Part shown: piece after piece, positions 8,009 through 16,478 of the stretch | How positions within the stretch are numbered: the stretch's first letter is position 1 | How the letters are laid out: every line of letters begins with the position of its first letter | NCBI RefSeq assembly: GCF_014647315.1 | Contig: NZ_BMOY01000020.1 | Span: 1-51,230 of the forward strand | Length of the DNA stretch: 51,230 nt | Reading direction: 5' to 3' | From: Paenalicyclobacillus cellulosilyticus | GTDB lineage: Bacteria > Bacillota > Bacilli > Alicyclobacillales > Alicyclobacillaceae | Position numbers and translations under genes: made by a program | The notes under the pieces: generated by a model | Told to the model about the DNA's origin: nothing | Seen by the model: the letters and a program-made list of their open reading frames with translations, nothing else | Databases searched by the model: none

Positions 8009-9286
8009 TCAAATCTGTGCACCGTCCGCCAGCCGGCGCAACAGGTCCACCACGCCGTCCATCGGCACGTCGCGCTGCTCGCCGCTCGCCATGTCCTTGA
8101 CCGTCGCGGCACCGCGCGCCAACTCGTCGCCGCCGAGAATGGCGACCAGGCGCGCCCCGAGACGGTCCGCTTGCTTCAGCTGCGCCTTGAGCCCCCGCCC
8201 TTGGTAATCGCGATCGGCCGTAAAACCGGCCTGGCGCACCGCCTGCAGCATCTGCATCGCGGCCGCCGTCGCCGACGGGTCCGCCACCGCCACAAACAGG
8301 TCGAGGCGGGGTTCCGCCGGCCACGGCCCGTGCTGGAGCTCGCGCAACAACAGCGCCCGCTCCATGCCGACCGCGAACCCGATGCCCGGCGTATCCGGGC
8401 CGCCGACCTCGGCCACCAGCCCGTTGTAGCGGCCGCCGCCGCCCACCGTCCCGAGTTCCGGTGCGGTGACTTCCCAGGCGGTTCGGGTATAGTAATCGAG
8501 TCCCCGCACCAGGTGCGGATTTCGCACGTACGGCACCGCGAGCGCGGTGAGCAGTGCCTCGACCGCCGCCAGGTGTTGGCGGCAATCCGGGCACAGGGCA
8601 TCGAGGATGGACGGTGCGTGAAGCTCCGCCAAAACCTCGCGGCAGCCTCGCTTGCAGTCGAAGATCCGCAACGGGTTGCGATCAAGCCGGCGCTGGCAGT
8701 CCGGGCACAGGCGGTGTGCGGCCGGCTTGAGCACCGCCACCATGCGCGCCCTGTGCTCCGGGCGGCAAACCGGGCAACCGACGCTGTTCAGTTCCACGGT
8801 GAGCCCGGCGAGGCCGAACCGGTTCAACACGTCCACGTTGAGGGCGATGACCTCCGCGTCGACAGCCGGATCGTCCGAACCCAACACCTCGCACCCGAAC
8901 TGGTGGAACTGCCGCTCACGCCCCTTCTGCGGCTTCTCATAGCGAAACATGGGGCCGATGTAATACAACTTGGCCGCACCCGGCGCGGCGTACAGCTTGT
9001 TTTCGACATAGGCGCGCACCACGCCGGCCGTCCCCTCCGGGCGCAGGGTGAGGCTGCGTTCGCCGCGATCGAGAAAGGTGTACATCTCCTTCTCCACGAT
9101 GTCGGTCGTCTCGCCGACGCCGCGTTCAAACAGCTCGGTGTGTTCAAACACCGGTGTGCGGATCTCCTCGTAGTGGTACGCGCGGAACGTGGCGTGCACC
9201 ACCTCCTCCAGCGCACGCCACGCCGCGATGGCGCTGCCGTAGATGTCCGCCGTCCCGCGCGGCCGCTGTGTCAGCATGCTGTTCAC
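8009..9286 (-). CDS. hisS: Histidyl-tRNA synthetase
   Basis: A 425-residue class IIa synthetase. RPRGTADIYG opens the catalytic core, motif 2 reads FRYEKPQKGRERQFHQFG, and the histidine-binding LVRGLDYYTRTAWEV and motif 3 GGGGRYNGL...GIGFAVGMER are present; the C-terminal anticodon domain begins near residue 330. The insertion carries several CxxC-like pairs (CPVC, CPDC, CKRGC, CPDC), more regular than in most relatives and possibly metal-binding. The start is either GTG at 9286 or ATG at 9277; both lie after GAGGAGGG (spacing about 4 or 12). Expression passes through the terminator-bearing leader at 9304-9400. Confidence 0.97.
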   Translation of the reverse strand: MNSMLTQRPRGTADIYGSAIAAWRALEEVVHATFRAYHYEEIRTPVFEHTELFERGVGETTDIVEKEMYTFLDRGERSLTLRPEGTAGVVRAYVENKLYAAPGAAKLYYIGPMFRYEKPQKGRERQFHQFGCEVLGSDDPAVDAEVIALNVDVLNRFGLAGLTVELNSVGCPVCRPEHRARMVAVLKPAAHRLCPDCQRRLDRNPLRIFDCKRGCREVLAELHAPSILDALCPDCRQHLAAVEALLTALAVPYVRNPHLVRGLDYYTRTAWEVTAPELGTVGGGGRYNGLVAEVGGPDTPGIGFAVGMERALLLRELQHGPWPAEPRLDLFVAVADPSATAAAMQMLQAVRQAGFTADRDYQGRGLKAQLKQADRLGARLVAILGGDELARGAATVKDMASGEQRDVPMDGVVDLLRRLADGAQI

Positions 9287-9303
9287 CGCCCTCCTCGCGC
9301 AGC

Positions 9304-9400
9304 AAAAAACGCCCTTTCATCCCCAGGCAGAGAGGGACGAAAAGGCACCCGTGACCGCCGCCCGGCCGCGGCGTCTCCTTCGTCCAGATGCACTTATTGT
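9304..9400 (-). promoter_or_regulatory. hisS leader with terminator and possible antiterminator
   Basis: The roughly 100-nt transcript leader ends in a strong terminator: GCCTTTTCGTCCC (9346-9334) pairs, with GU wobbles, with GGGGATGAAAGGGC (9324-9311), followed by six T (9309-9304). Upstream, GGACGAAGG (9385-9377) can instead pair with the TTCGTCC of the terminator 5' arm, and a GC hairpin lies between. The terminator resembles those of T-box leaders, but the promoter at 9403-9431 leaves no room for the T-box specifier domain and the AGGGTGG box is not seen. The sensing mechanism is unknown. Confidence 0.65.
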
Positions 9401-9402
9401 CC

Positions 9403-9431
9403 ATGTTATGCGCCCGGCGCGGCCCTGTCAA
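9403..9431 (-). promoter_or_regulatory. Promoter of hisS-aspS
   Basis: Minus strand TTGACA (9431-9426, perfect), a 17-bp spacer, TAACAT (9408-9403). It sits in the gap after the last gene of the glycan cluster. Confidence 0.8.
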
Positions 9432-9447
9432 TGCGCCGCGCGGCCGC

Positions 9448-10479
9448 TCACCGCGACAACGGCAGCGGGACGGGCATGCGCAGGATCCCTTTCGCAAAGC
9501 TGTACACCGCGATGTAGAGGGGAAGGTCTTCCTCATACAGCGTGCGCGGGCTCGTGCCCGGGAACGACACCACGCAGAACGCCTCATCCACGTAGCCGAG
9601 TTCCCCCGGCAAGCCCAAGTTGAGGTAATCGTACGCATCCCGGGGATGGTGCAACAGGCCGCGCCCGAACACCAGATGCAGGCCGCACCCGTGCACCCGG
9701 GCAAACAGGGCCGCGTGGTGGATCCACTGCCGATCGCATACGGTGCGTCCATAGCAATTGGGGTGCAACACGGCCGCGTCGAAGCCAAGCTGCGCCCAGT
9801 CGGCGGCGCGCGCCGCGCCGTAATGGGTCAGCCACAGCCAATCGAGCCCGGCGGCGTGAACGGCCTCGCTCACCTTGGCGATCACGTCCGCGTCCGCCTC
9901 ATCCAGCACGGTGCGCGGCCACCTGAGGCCGCGCAGGCGCAGCGTGCCGCAAAGCCCGGCCTGTCGCCAGCGGTGAAGCAGGTCGTCCACAAAGCGGGTG
10001 ACCGCGGCGACCCGGTCCCCGGTATGCGCAAAGTGCAGCGCCGACCCCCACCCGGTACGAAACGAGGCGAGGCGGGGATCCGGATAGGGCACGGTGATCC
10101 ACACATCCACCGGCGCGACGGCCGGCGGTCCGCTCGCGGCGGCCGCGGCGAGCGCAGACAGGTTGTATCCCGGGTGAAACAATTCATCCAGCCACGCCTG
10201 CCAATCCTCGGCGTCCGCCGGCGGCGTAAACCCGGTGTACACCGGGTTGAGGAAGCGCCCGCTCGGCGCCCGGTTCGGCGAGAACAACACCGCGCGAAAC
10301 AACGAGTCACACGGCCGGCCGTCGATCAGGTATACCAAGTAATCGGCGAGATCGGCCGTACGCCAGCGCACCATCTCCGCATCCGCCAGACGTCCGCCGC
10401 ACCACAGGTGAACCAGCGGGCTCTGATGGCCACGGACACCGCGCGGCAGGTACGCGCCGCCTGTCCTGTCTTGTTTCAC
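9448..10479 (-). CDS. DUF4855-type protein, second copy
   Basis: 343 residues, the same length as its paralogue at 11486-12517 and sharing its plan. DVWITVPYPDPR in the middle is the signature-like strand of the DUF4855 family. It is followed by alternating strand/helix blocks such as LRLRGLRWPRTVLD and GLDWLWLTHYGA that look like a (beta/alpha) barrel. No signal peptide or membrane helix is seen, so it is probably cytoplasmic. It overlaps the upstream GT4 gene by ATGA and closes the cluster. DUF4855 has no assigned activity that I know of. The barrel look and the coupling to a glycosyltransferase suggest a sugar-active or scaffolding role, which is inference. Confidence 0.75.
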   Translation of the reverse strand: MKQDRTGGAYLPRGVRGHQSPLVHLWCGGRLADAEMVRWRTADLADYLVYLIDGRPCDSLFRAVLFSPNRAPSGRFLNPVYTGFTPPADAEDWQAWLDELFHPGYNLSALAAAAASGPPAVAPVDVWITVPYPDPRLASFRTGWGSALHFAHTGDRVAAVTRFVDDLLHRWRQAGLCGTLRLRGLRWPRTVLDEADADVIAKVSEAVHAAGLDWLWLTHYGAARAADWAQLGFDAAVLHPNCYGRTVCDRQWIHHAALFARVHGCGLHLVFGRGLLHHPRDAYDYLNLGLPGELGYVDEAFCVVSFPGTSPRTLYEEDLPLYIAVYSFAKGILRMPVPLPLSR

Positions 10480-11489
10480 GCTCGCCCACCCTCCCTGTCC
10501 TGCACGACCTGTTCGTAGATGGCCAGCAAGCGGCGCGCGACCTTGTCGGACGCGTGATGGCGCTCGGCATAGCGCCGGCCTGCCCGCCCTTTCTCGATGC
10601 GCAGCGCCGGGTGCTCAATCAGTTCGCGCAGCGCGTCCGCCACCTGATCCGGCCGCGCGGACACGATGGGCGGCGGTTCGGGGAACGTGGCCCGCAGATC
10701 CTCCCGGATGAACCCCAACACCGGCTTGCCCAAGCTCATCGCCTCCACCGCCAGCAACCCGTACGAGCCGCACAGAACCTGATCGACGACGATGTCTGCC
10801 TCCCGGTACAAGGCCAAAGCCTCCCGGTTGCTCCGTTTCTCCACGCGCAGATACCGGAAGCGCACGCCTTGCGCCCGCAGCTGTTCGACGGCCGCCTCGA
10901 TGACATGCGTGCCTTTGAACGCCGGGTTCGTCGGCGCGTGCACCACCAGCGGGCAGGTCTCGTCCGCCGCCGGATAGCTCGGCGCGACGCGATGGACGTC
11001 AAACGCGATGGGCAACACGTGCACCTCTCGGTAATAAGGCGTCACGTACGCCCGTACCTCCTCGTCCTGGACGACGGCATGCTGGATGAAACGCGAAAGC
11101 TGCGTCAGACGCGCGTGGATGCGCTCGGGCGGCGGCGAATCCCCGGTGTACACGTACGGGTTGTTCCGCGCCGCCACCTCGTGCGTGCGTACGTCGTTTC
11201 CCCAGTGGTGCATCAGCATCGGCTTGCCCAGCCGCGCAATCTCCGCCACATCCGTCAGGTCGGAGGTGAGGCTCTGACCGTAGTGAAAGTGAAACAGGTC
11301 GAAGTGGCGGATGGCGTCCGCGGCCAGAACCGCGAGCTCCGCGGCGTCCAGGTTGTAGATGTGATCCCGGTACCCGAGATAGCTGTGGAACGTGTTGTAG
11401 GCGGTCGCCGTCACACCCCGCCGGCGCAACCCCTGGGTCAATATCCCCATCTGTCCCGCGATCTCGGTCGGGGCATGCAACACCTTCAC
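10476..11489 (-). CDS. GT4-family glycosyltransferase, second copy
   Basis: 337 residues with a GT-B fold: N-terminal acceptor half with EIAGQMGILTQGLRRRG and LFHFHYGQS, C-terminal nucleotide-sugar half with LVVHAPTNPAFKGT and ADIVVDQVLCGSYGLLAVEAM. The second Glu of the usual GT4 E-x7-E motif is present (VEAMSLGKPV), but the first is replaced (CGSYG). The GTG at 11489 follows AAGGAGG and overlaps the TGA of the preceding DUF4855 gene. It is clearly paralogous to the GT at 12504-13553. Donor and acceptor are unknown; the cluster makes UDP-linked amino-uronic sugars. Confidence 0.88.
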   Translation of the reverse strand: MKVLHAPTEIAGQMGILTQGLRRRGVTATAYNTFHSYLGYRDHIYNLDAAELAVLAADAIRHFDLFHFHYGQSLTSDLTDVAEIARLGKPMLMHHWGNDVRTHEVAARNNPYVYTGDSPPPERIHARLTQLSRFIQHAVVQDEEVRAYVTPYYREVHVLPIAFDVHRVAPSYPAADETCPLVVHAPTNPAFKGTHVIEAAVEQLRAQGVRFRYLRVEKRSNREALALYREADIVVDQVLCGSYGLLAVEAMSLGKPVLGFIREDLRATFPEPPPIVSARPDQVADALRELIEHPALRIEKGRAGRRYAERHHASDKVARRLLAIYEQVVQDREGGRA

Positions 11490-12517
11490 GCGCCCGCACC
11501 TCCTTCTTCCGCGCGCCATGCGGGTTGCGTCAACCACTGCGCCATCCGCTCGTACCTTGGGTCTCCCTGCGCATGCCAACGCGGGATGGCGGAAAACGGA
11601 AGATCGACGAGGAGGGCGCGGACCTGGTGCGGCGGCACCGACCGCAACACCTCGGCCAGCCCGTCCGCCGTGGGTTCGGCATCCCAGGCGAGGATGAGGC
11701 CATGGCCAAGGCTGCCCGCGCGCGCCAGCGCGTCCCCCAAGCGATGGGGGGTGTCCGCCGGAGACGGACGGCCGAGGCAGAGGTCAAACCCGCACGCGTC
11801 GGCGCGCTCCGCCCCGTCGCTGCCGTGGAGGTAACACCACATCCACATCAGGCCGCGCTGGTGCACCCAGTCGGCCGCGGCGCGGATGACGGCGAGATCG
11901 CCCGGCCACAACATGCTGCGTGTCCAGGCGAAGCCGCGCAACCGCACGCGTGCGGCAGGGTCTTCTCCGGCGGCCGCCCGCCACCCGGACGACACCCGCG
12001 CCATCCACGCCAGCACCGCCGCGGTCCTGTCTTCCGGGTGATCGCGGAAGTTGAGGCGCCTGCCGGACAGCGCGCCGAAGTCGGCCTGCTGCTCAAACGG
12101 ATACGGCACCGCCAGCCAGAGGTCGACGGCTGCGCCTTCTGGCAGGCGCCTTGCGGCGGCGAGCAGGGCGGCGGCATTGCCGCCTGGCTGCAGCATGGCG
12201 TCTGCGGCAAGCGCCCAGTCGGCCGCGGTCGGCAGGGCGCCCAAGCCTGTCGCGCGGGGGGAGAGCATCGCCCCGCCCGGTGTGAAGTCCGCTTCGAACA
12301 ACACGCCGCCGAACAACGGACCGTTCACCCTTCCCCGCGCGAGATGCGCGAGGCAAGGCCACAGGGTATCCTCATCCCATCGCCGCACCGCTTTCCCCAG
12401 CGGAGCAGCCAGCACGCCGCAGCGCAGGATGTACGGTTGAACGGGCCATGCGGCTGGCGGATGGGCGAACGAAGGGCCGAACGGGCGGCCGTGCGGACAG
12501 TCTTCACCAGGTGTCAC
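11486..12517 (-). CDS. DUF4855-type protein, first copy
   Basis: 343 residues from the GTG at 12517, which has GAGGCGAGGG three bases upstream and overlaps the end of the preceding GT gene by 14 bp. A longer frame would add arginine-rich residues foreign to the family. Landmarks: VDLWLAVPYPFEQQ in the middle, VRLRGFAWTRSMLW and a following GLMWMWCYLHGSDG block, in the same order as in the second copy. No signal peptide or membrane span is visible. Function unknown; see the paired GT. The two copies have diverged considerably, so the duplication is old or they came in separately. Confidence 0.75.
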   Translation of the reverse strand: MTPGEDCPHGRPFGPSFAHPPAAWPVQPYILRCGVLAAPLGKAVRRWDEDTLWPCLAHLARGRVNGPLFGGVLFEADFTPGGAMLSPRATGLGALPTAADWALAADAMLQPGGNAAALLAAARRLPEGAAVDLWLAVPYPFEQQADFGALSGRRLNFRDHPEDRTAAVLAWMARVSSGWRAAAGEDPAARVRLRGFAWTRSMLWPGDLAVIRAAADWVHQRGLMWMWCYLHGSDGAERADACGFDLCLGRPSPADTPHRLGDALARAGSLGHGLILAWDAEPTADGLAEVLRSVPPHQVRALLVDLPFSAIPRWHAQGDPRYERMAQWLTQPAWRAEEGGAGA

Positions 12518-13553
12518 GTTCCCTCGCCTCCTCCTGCGCCGCGTCCCCGGGCGTCGCCAGGACCTCTTCATAGATGCGGACAAGCCGGCGGGCCACGACG
12601 CGCATGTCGTGGAATTGTTCGACGTACCGCCGCCCCTGCCGCCCCAGTTCGCGCCTTCGCTTCGGGCTCTGCAGCAGTTGGGCAAGCACCTCCGCCAAGG
12701 TGTCGGGATTGGCCGAGACGATGGGCAGGCGGCCCGGGTAGGTCGGCCGCAGGTCGTCGCGGATGTAGCAGATGACCGGCTTACCCATCGCCATCGCCTC
12801 GATGCTCACCAGTCCGAACGTGCCGCACAACACTTGGTCCACCACGATGTCCGCCTGGGCGAACCACTGCATCGCCGTGGCATGGCTCACCCGTTCGATG
12901 CGCCGGTAGCGGAAGCGTAAGCGGCGCCGGAGCCGCTCGATGGCCTGTTCGATGTACGCGGTGCCTTTGAACGCGCTCTGGGTCGGCGCGTGGACCACGA
13001 GCGGTTCCCGGTTGTCCGGATCAGGATAGACAGGCTGGATGGCCTTCGTGTCCACCGCGAGCGGCAACTCATGCACACGCCGGTAATACGGGGCCACAAA
13101 TTCGTACAACTCGTGGTCCTGGATGATGGCGTGCTGGATGTACCGGCTGACGGTGGACAGCCGGGCGTGGATCTGCTCGCTCGTAAAGTAACCGGGCGGC
13201 AACGGGTGCTTCTGCCGCTGGTTCACCACCTCGACCCGACGCACATCGCTGCCCCAGTGGTGCATCACCATCGGCTTGCCCAGGGACGCGAGCATGGGCA
13301 GATCGCGGTACTCCAAGAGCATCGTGTCGCCGTGGTGGAAGTGGAGGATGTCTGCCGCCCGCACCAACTCTTCGCATACCTCCATCAACTCGTACGCGTC
13401 CGTCTGCACGATGGGGCCCCGGTACTGCAGGTACGTGGAAAACCAGTTGTACCCGTTGGCCCGCCAACCAAGTCGGCGCAATCCTTCGCACAGTGCCCCC
13501 ATCTGACCGGCGATGTCGATGGGGGCGTGCACCACCGTGCGCATCGGCTTCAC
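12504..13553 (-). CDS. GT4-family glycosyltransferase, first copy
   Basis: 349 residues, GT-B. The N-terminal half has APIDIAGQMGALCEGLRRLG and ILHFHHGDT; the C-terminal half has LVVHAPTQSAFKGT, ADIVVDQVLCGTFGLVSIEAM and GKPVICYIRDDLRPTYP. As in its paralogue the first Glu of E-x7-E is lost and a conserved VDQVLCG replaces it. The GTG at 13553 overlaps the TGA of the aminotransferase gene. An ATG nine bases later is an alternative start. It is followed at once by a DUF4855 gene. Confidence 0.88.
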   Translation of the reverse strand: MKPMRTVVHAPIDIAGQMGALCEGLRRLGWRANGYNWFSTYLQYRGPIVQTDAYELMEVCEELVRAADILHFHHGDTMLLEYRDLPMLASLGKPMVMHHWGSDVRRVEVVNQRQKHPLPPGYFTSEQIHARLSTVSRYIQHAIIQDHELYEFVAPYYRRVHELPLAVDTKAIQPVYPDPDNREPLVVHAPTQSAFKGTAYIEQAIERLRRRLRFRYRRIERVSHATAMQWFAQADIVVDQVLCGTFGLVSIEAMAMGKPVICYIRDDLRPTYPGRLPIVSANPDTLAEVLAQLLQSPKRRRELGRQGRRYVEQFHDMRVVARRLVRIYEEVLATPGDAAQEEARERDTW

Positions 13554-14692
13554 CTGCCTTCTTTCTCCGCGCGTGCGCTCGGTGCGCCGCGGCGGTGGAG
13601 AAACGCGCGCACCCCGCGCATGACCTCATCCTGCTGCGCCGCCGTGAGCCCTGGGTACAAGGGCAGTGACAGCGCGTGCTGACAGATGCGCTCGGCGACA
13701 GGAAAATCGCCGGGACGATACCCCAACCCGGAGAGCGCCGGCTGCAGGTGCATCGGCAGCGGATAGTACACGTGCGCCTCGATGCCCCGCTCCGCCAGAA
13801 AGCGCTGCAACGCCGTCCGGTCGGGCACAAGGACGGTGTACAGATGATACACGTGGTTCGCTTCCGCAGGCACCCACGGCAACTGCAGCCCGAGCCCGGC
13901 CAACCCGGCGTCGTACCGGGCGGCGAGCGCCTGCCGTGCGGACGTCCATGCGGGAAGATGTGCCAGCTTCACCCGCAGCAGCGCCGCCTGCAGTTCGTCG
14001 AGGCGGCTGTTCCATCCCGGCTCCTCATGGATGTACTTGATGGCACTGCCGTGGGCGCGCAGCCGGCGCAGCCGCGCCGCCAGTTCCGCGTCGTGCACGA
14101 GAATCATGCCGCCGTCGCCGTAACCGCCCAGGTTCTTCGTGGGAAAGAACGACAGCGCTGCGGCATCCCCGTAATGGCCGATGCCAAACCCGCGCCACGT
14201 GGCCCCGATGGCTTGGCAGGCGTCTTCGACGACGACGAGGCGATACGCGTCGGCCAGCGCGCGCAGACCCGCCATGTCGGCCATCAACCCGAAGATGTGG
14301 ACGGGGAGGATGGCCTTGGTCCGCGCCGTGATCCGCGGTTCCACCGTCGCCGGCGTGATGGTGAACCCGCGCGGATCGACGTCGGCGAACACCGGCGTCG
14401 CGCCGACCTGGAGGATGGATTCCACGGTGGCGAAAAAGGTGAACGGGCTCGTCACCACCTCGTCGCCAGGTCCCACCCCGAGCGCGCGCAAGGACAAGGT
14501 CAGGGCGTCCGTGCCGTTGCCGACCGCGACCCCGTGGTTCATGCCGCAGTACGCCGCAACCTCCCGCTCCAACGCCGCCACCTCGTCCCCGAGGATGTAC
14601 CGGCCTTGCGACAGGACTTTGGCGCACGCCCTCAAAAGCGGTGTCCGCAGTTCCTCCCATGTGCCGCGCAGGTCCAAAAACGGGACGCTCAT
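13550..14692 (-). CDS. wbpE: DegT/DnrJ/EryC1 sugar aminotransferase (WbpE-like)
   Basis: 380 residues. A PLP-dependent transaminase that aminates a 3-keto nucleotide sugar; in the Wbp/Wlb pathway it makes UDP-3-amino-GlcNAcA from the 3-keto acid using glutamate. Landmarks: SVPFLDLRGTWEEL, VGNGTDALTLSLRALG, SPFTFFATVESI, VVVEDACQAIGA, and the PLP lysine in FFPTKNLGGYGDGG. The ATG at 14692 overlaps the stop of the acetyltransferase gene (ATGA). The exact substrate is inferred from the neighbours. Confidence 0.9.
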   Translation of the reverse strand: MSVPFLDLRGTWEELRTPLLRACAKVLSQGRYILGDEVAALEREVAAYCGMNHGVAVGNGTDALTLSLRALGVGPGDEVVTSPFTFFATVESILQVGATPVFADVDPRGFTITPATVEPRITARTKAILPVHIFGLMADMAGLRALADAYRLVVVEDACQAIGATWRGFGIGHYGDAAALSFFPTKNLGGYGDGGMILVHDAELAARLRRLRAHGSAIKYIHEEPGWNSRLDELQAALLRVKLAHLPAWTSARQALAARYDAGLAGLGLQLPWVPAEANHVYHLYTVLVPDRTALQRFLAERGIEAHVYYPLPMHLQPALSGLGYRPGDFPVAERICQHALSLPLYPGLTAAQQDEVMRGVRAFLHRRGAPSARAEKEGR

Positions 14693-15510
14693 GCCTCTCC
14701 CCCCTCCGCCGGCACGTCGGGTATGATCTCTTTGCGCGCCTGCTCTTTGCGCGCCGGCACATCTTGCATCCGCGCTGCATGCGCCGGCGCATCCGGCACC
14801 GTGTCCCAACGCGCGACGGGCCGCGCGGGCACGCCGACCACCACCGCGCCTGCCGGGACGTCCCGGGTGACCACCGCCCCCGCCCCGACGACGGCACCGG
14901 CGCCAATGCGCACGCCGGGCAACAGGGTGGCGTGGCTGCCCACCCGCGCCCCGCGCTCGACATACGGGCCGCGGTACACCACGGGTGAGAGGCCCATGTA
15001 CTTGTCGTTCGCGGTCGCCACGGCCGGGCCGATGAACACGTCGTCCTCCAGGACGCTGTCGCCGGTGATGTACGCCCCTGTCTGCACCACCACCCGTTGC
15101 CCGATGCGGGTGTTGAGCTCAATCATGGCGGCCCGCCCGATGACCGCGTCCTCGCCGATGACGACCCCTTCCCGCACCGACGCCAGATCGCCAATCAATA
15201 CCCCGTCCGCGACCTCCGTGCCTGCGAGGACGACGGCGCCGCAGCCGATGGCCGCGCCCGCGCCGATGCGCAGCGGGCCGACGGCTTTGGGCTTCCGCCG
15301 GACGCGGCGGTTGGCGAGCGGATCGCCCCCGAGCACCGCGTGCGCGCCGACGCGCGTGCCGGCACCGATGCAGGTGCCGGCATGGATGACGGCGTGATCG
15401 CCGACTTGGACGCCGTCGCCGAGCACCACGCCGGCGTGGATGACGGCGAAGCGGCCGATGCTGCACCCGACGCCGATGACCGCGTCCGGGTGGATGAACG
15501 CCTCTGTCAT
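14689..15510 (-). CDS. wbpD: Left-handed beta-helix N-acetyltransferase (WbpD-like)
   Basis: 273 residues built almost wholly of hexapeptide repeats (for example HPDAVIGVGCSIGRFAVIHA and GAGAVVGAGAVVTRDVPAGA), which fold as a left-handed beta helix. The loop GDPLANRRVRRKPKAVGPL interrupts the coils as in LpxA/WbpD-type enzymes. The predicted reaction is acetylation of the new 3-amino group, giving UDP-GlcNAc(3NAc)A. The start ATG at 15510 overlaps the previous stop. The last 40 residues, rich in Ala, Arg and Pro, lie outside the helix. The specific substrate is inferred from context. Confidence 0.85.
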   Translation of the reverse strand: MTEAFIHPDAVIGVGCSIGRFAVIHAGVVLGDGVQVGDHAVIHAGTCIGAGTRVGAHAVLGGDPLANRRVRRKPKAVGPLRIGAGAAIGCGAVVLAGTEVADGVLIGDLASVREGVVIGEDAVIGRAAMIELNTRIGQRVVVQTGAYITGDSVLEDDVFIGPAVATANDKYMGLSPVVYRGPYVERGARVGSHATLLPGVRIGAGAVVGAGAVVTRDVPAGAVVVGVPARPVARWDTVPDAPAHAARMQDVPARKEQARKEIIPDVPAEGGEA

Positions 15511-16478
15511 GCCGTGCCACCTCCTTGCGCCCCTGACTCGGCGAGGAACCAGCGCCACGTGGCCGCCAAGCCCTCGGCAAGGGTGTGACGGGGGCGCCAT
15601 CCGGTCAGCGACCGTAAGCGCGACGCGTCAATCACCCGCCGCGCCACGGTGTCGACTTTGCGCTTCGCCGCGTGCACCACGGGATGTCCCGGTTTGCCGG
15701 CGACCTCACGCACCAGCCGGGCGAGGTGCAAGACGGCGGTCTCGACGCCGGTGCCCACATTGAGCGAACAACCGACGGTATGCGCGGAGGTGGCGGCGAG
15801 CAGCACGGCGTCCATGGCGTCGTCGATGAACGTGAAGTCCCGGGTCTGGGTGCCGTCACCGTAGATGGTCAGGGGCTCGCCGTCGAGCATGGCCTGCATG
15901 AACTTGGCCACCACGCCGCAGTACGGGTTGGCGCTCGTCTGGCCCGGGCCGTACACGTTGGAGAAGCGCAGGCAGGTCACCGGCAAGCCGTACGTTTTGC
16001 AAAACGCCTGCGCGAACAGTTCTCCCGCCAGCTTGCTGGCGGAGTACGGCGTCGACACGTCGTAGCCGCCTTCCGGCGTTGGCAACACCGGGCTCATCCC
16101 GTAGACGGACGAGGTCGACGCGTACACCACGCGGCGCAACCGATCGCGGTACGGCAAGGCCCCGAGCAACAGCTGCACGGTGGCGTGCGTGTTCACGGCG
16201 AAGTCGGATTCGGGTTGTTCGACCGACAGGACGATGTTGCGCGCCGCAAAGTGAAACACATAGTCGACGTGCGGCAACCATTGCCGCATCAGGTAGCCGT
16301 CGGCCACCGAGCCCTGAACCCATGTCACGCCGGGTATGTCCGCCACTGCCTCCCGGCGGCCGGTCGTCAGGTCATCGATGACCACCACGTGTAACCCTAA
16401 ACCCGTCAACCGCGCCACCAACCGGCTGCCGAGGAACCCGGCGCCGCCGGTCACCAGGGCCCGCGTCCGTTCAACCAT
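15507..16478 (-). CDS. Extended SDR nucleotide-sugar epimerase/dehydratase B
   Basis: 323 residues. The Rossmann motif GGAGFLGS, the NAD-specific acid in VVVIDDLTTG, the catalytic STSSVYG and YSASK (Tyr-x3-Lys) and the product-domain RFSNVYGPGQ are all present, as in UDP-hexose 4-epimerases and related 4,6-dehydratases. The ATG at 16478 follows GGGAGGG and overlaps the oxidoreductase gene by 8 bp. It may convert UDP-GlcNAc-type sugars to their galacto epimers; the substrate is not readable. Confidence 0.87.
   Translation of the reverse strand: MVERTRALVTGGAGFLGSRLVARLTGLGLHVVVIDDLTTGRREAVADIPGVTWVQGSVADGYLMRQWLPHVDYVFHFAARNIVLSVEQPESDFAVNTHATVQLLLGALPYRDRLRRVVYASTSSVYGMSPVLPTPEGGYDVSTPYSASKLAGELFAQAFCKTYGLPVTCLRFSNVYGPGQTSANPYCGVVAKFMQAMLDGEPLTIYGDGTQTRDFTFIDDAMDAVLLAATSAHTVGCSLNVGTGVETAVLHLARLVREVAGKPGHPVVHAAKRKVDTVARRVIDASRLRSLTGWRPRHTLAEGLAATWRWFLAESGAQGGGTA

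Noticed and set aside
9287..9447. Complete T-box upstream of hisS
   Set aside because: The terminator looks right, but there is no room for stem I and no AGGGTGG box; recorded as an attenuator of unknown type.
6089..9517. A 1142-codon open frame on the plus strand
   Set aside because: It lies opposite aspS and hisS, has arginine/histidine-rich shadow composition and no family features; the minus-strand genes explain it.
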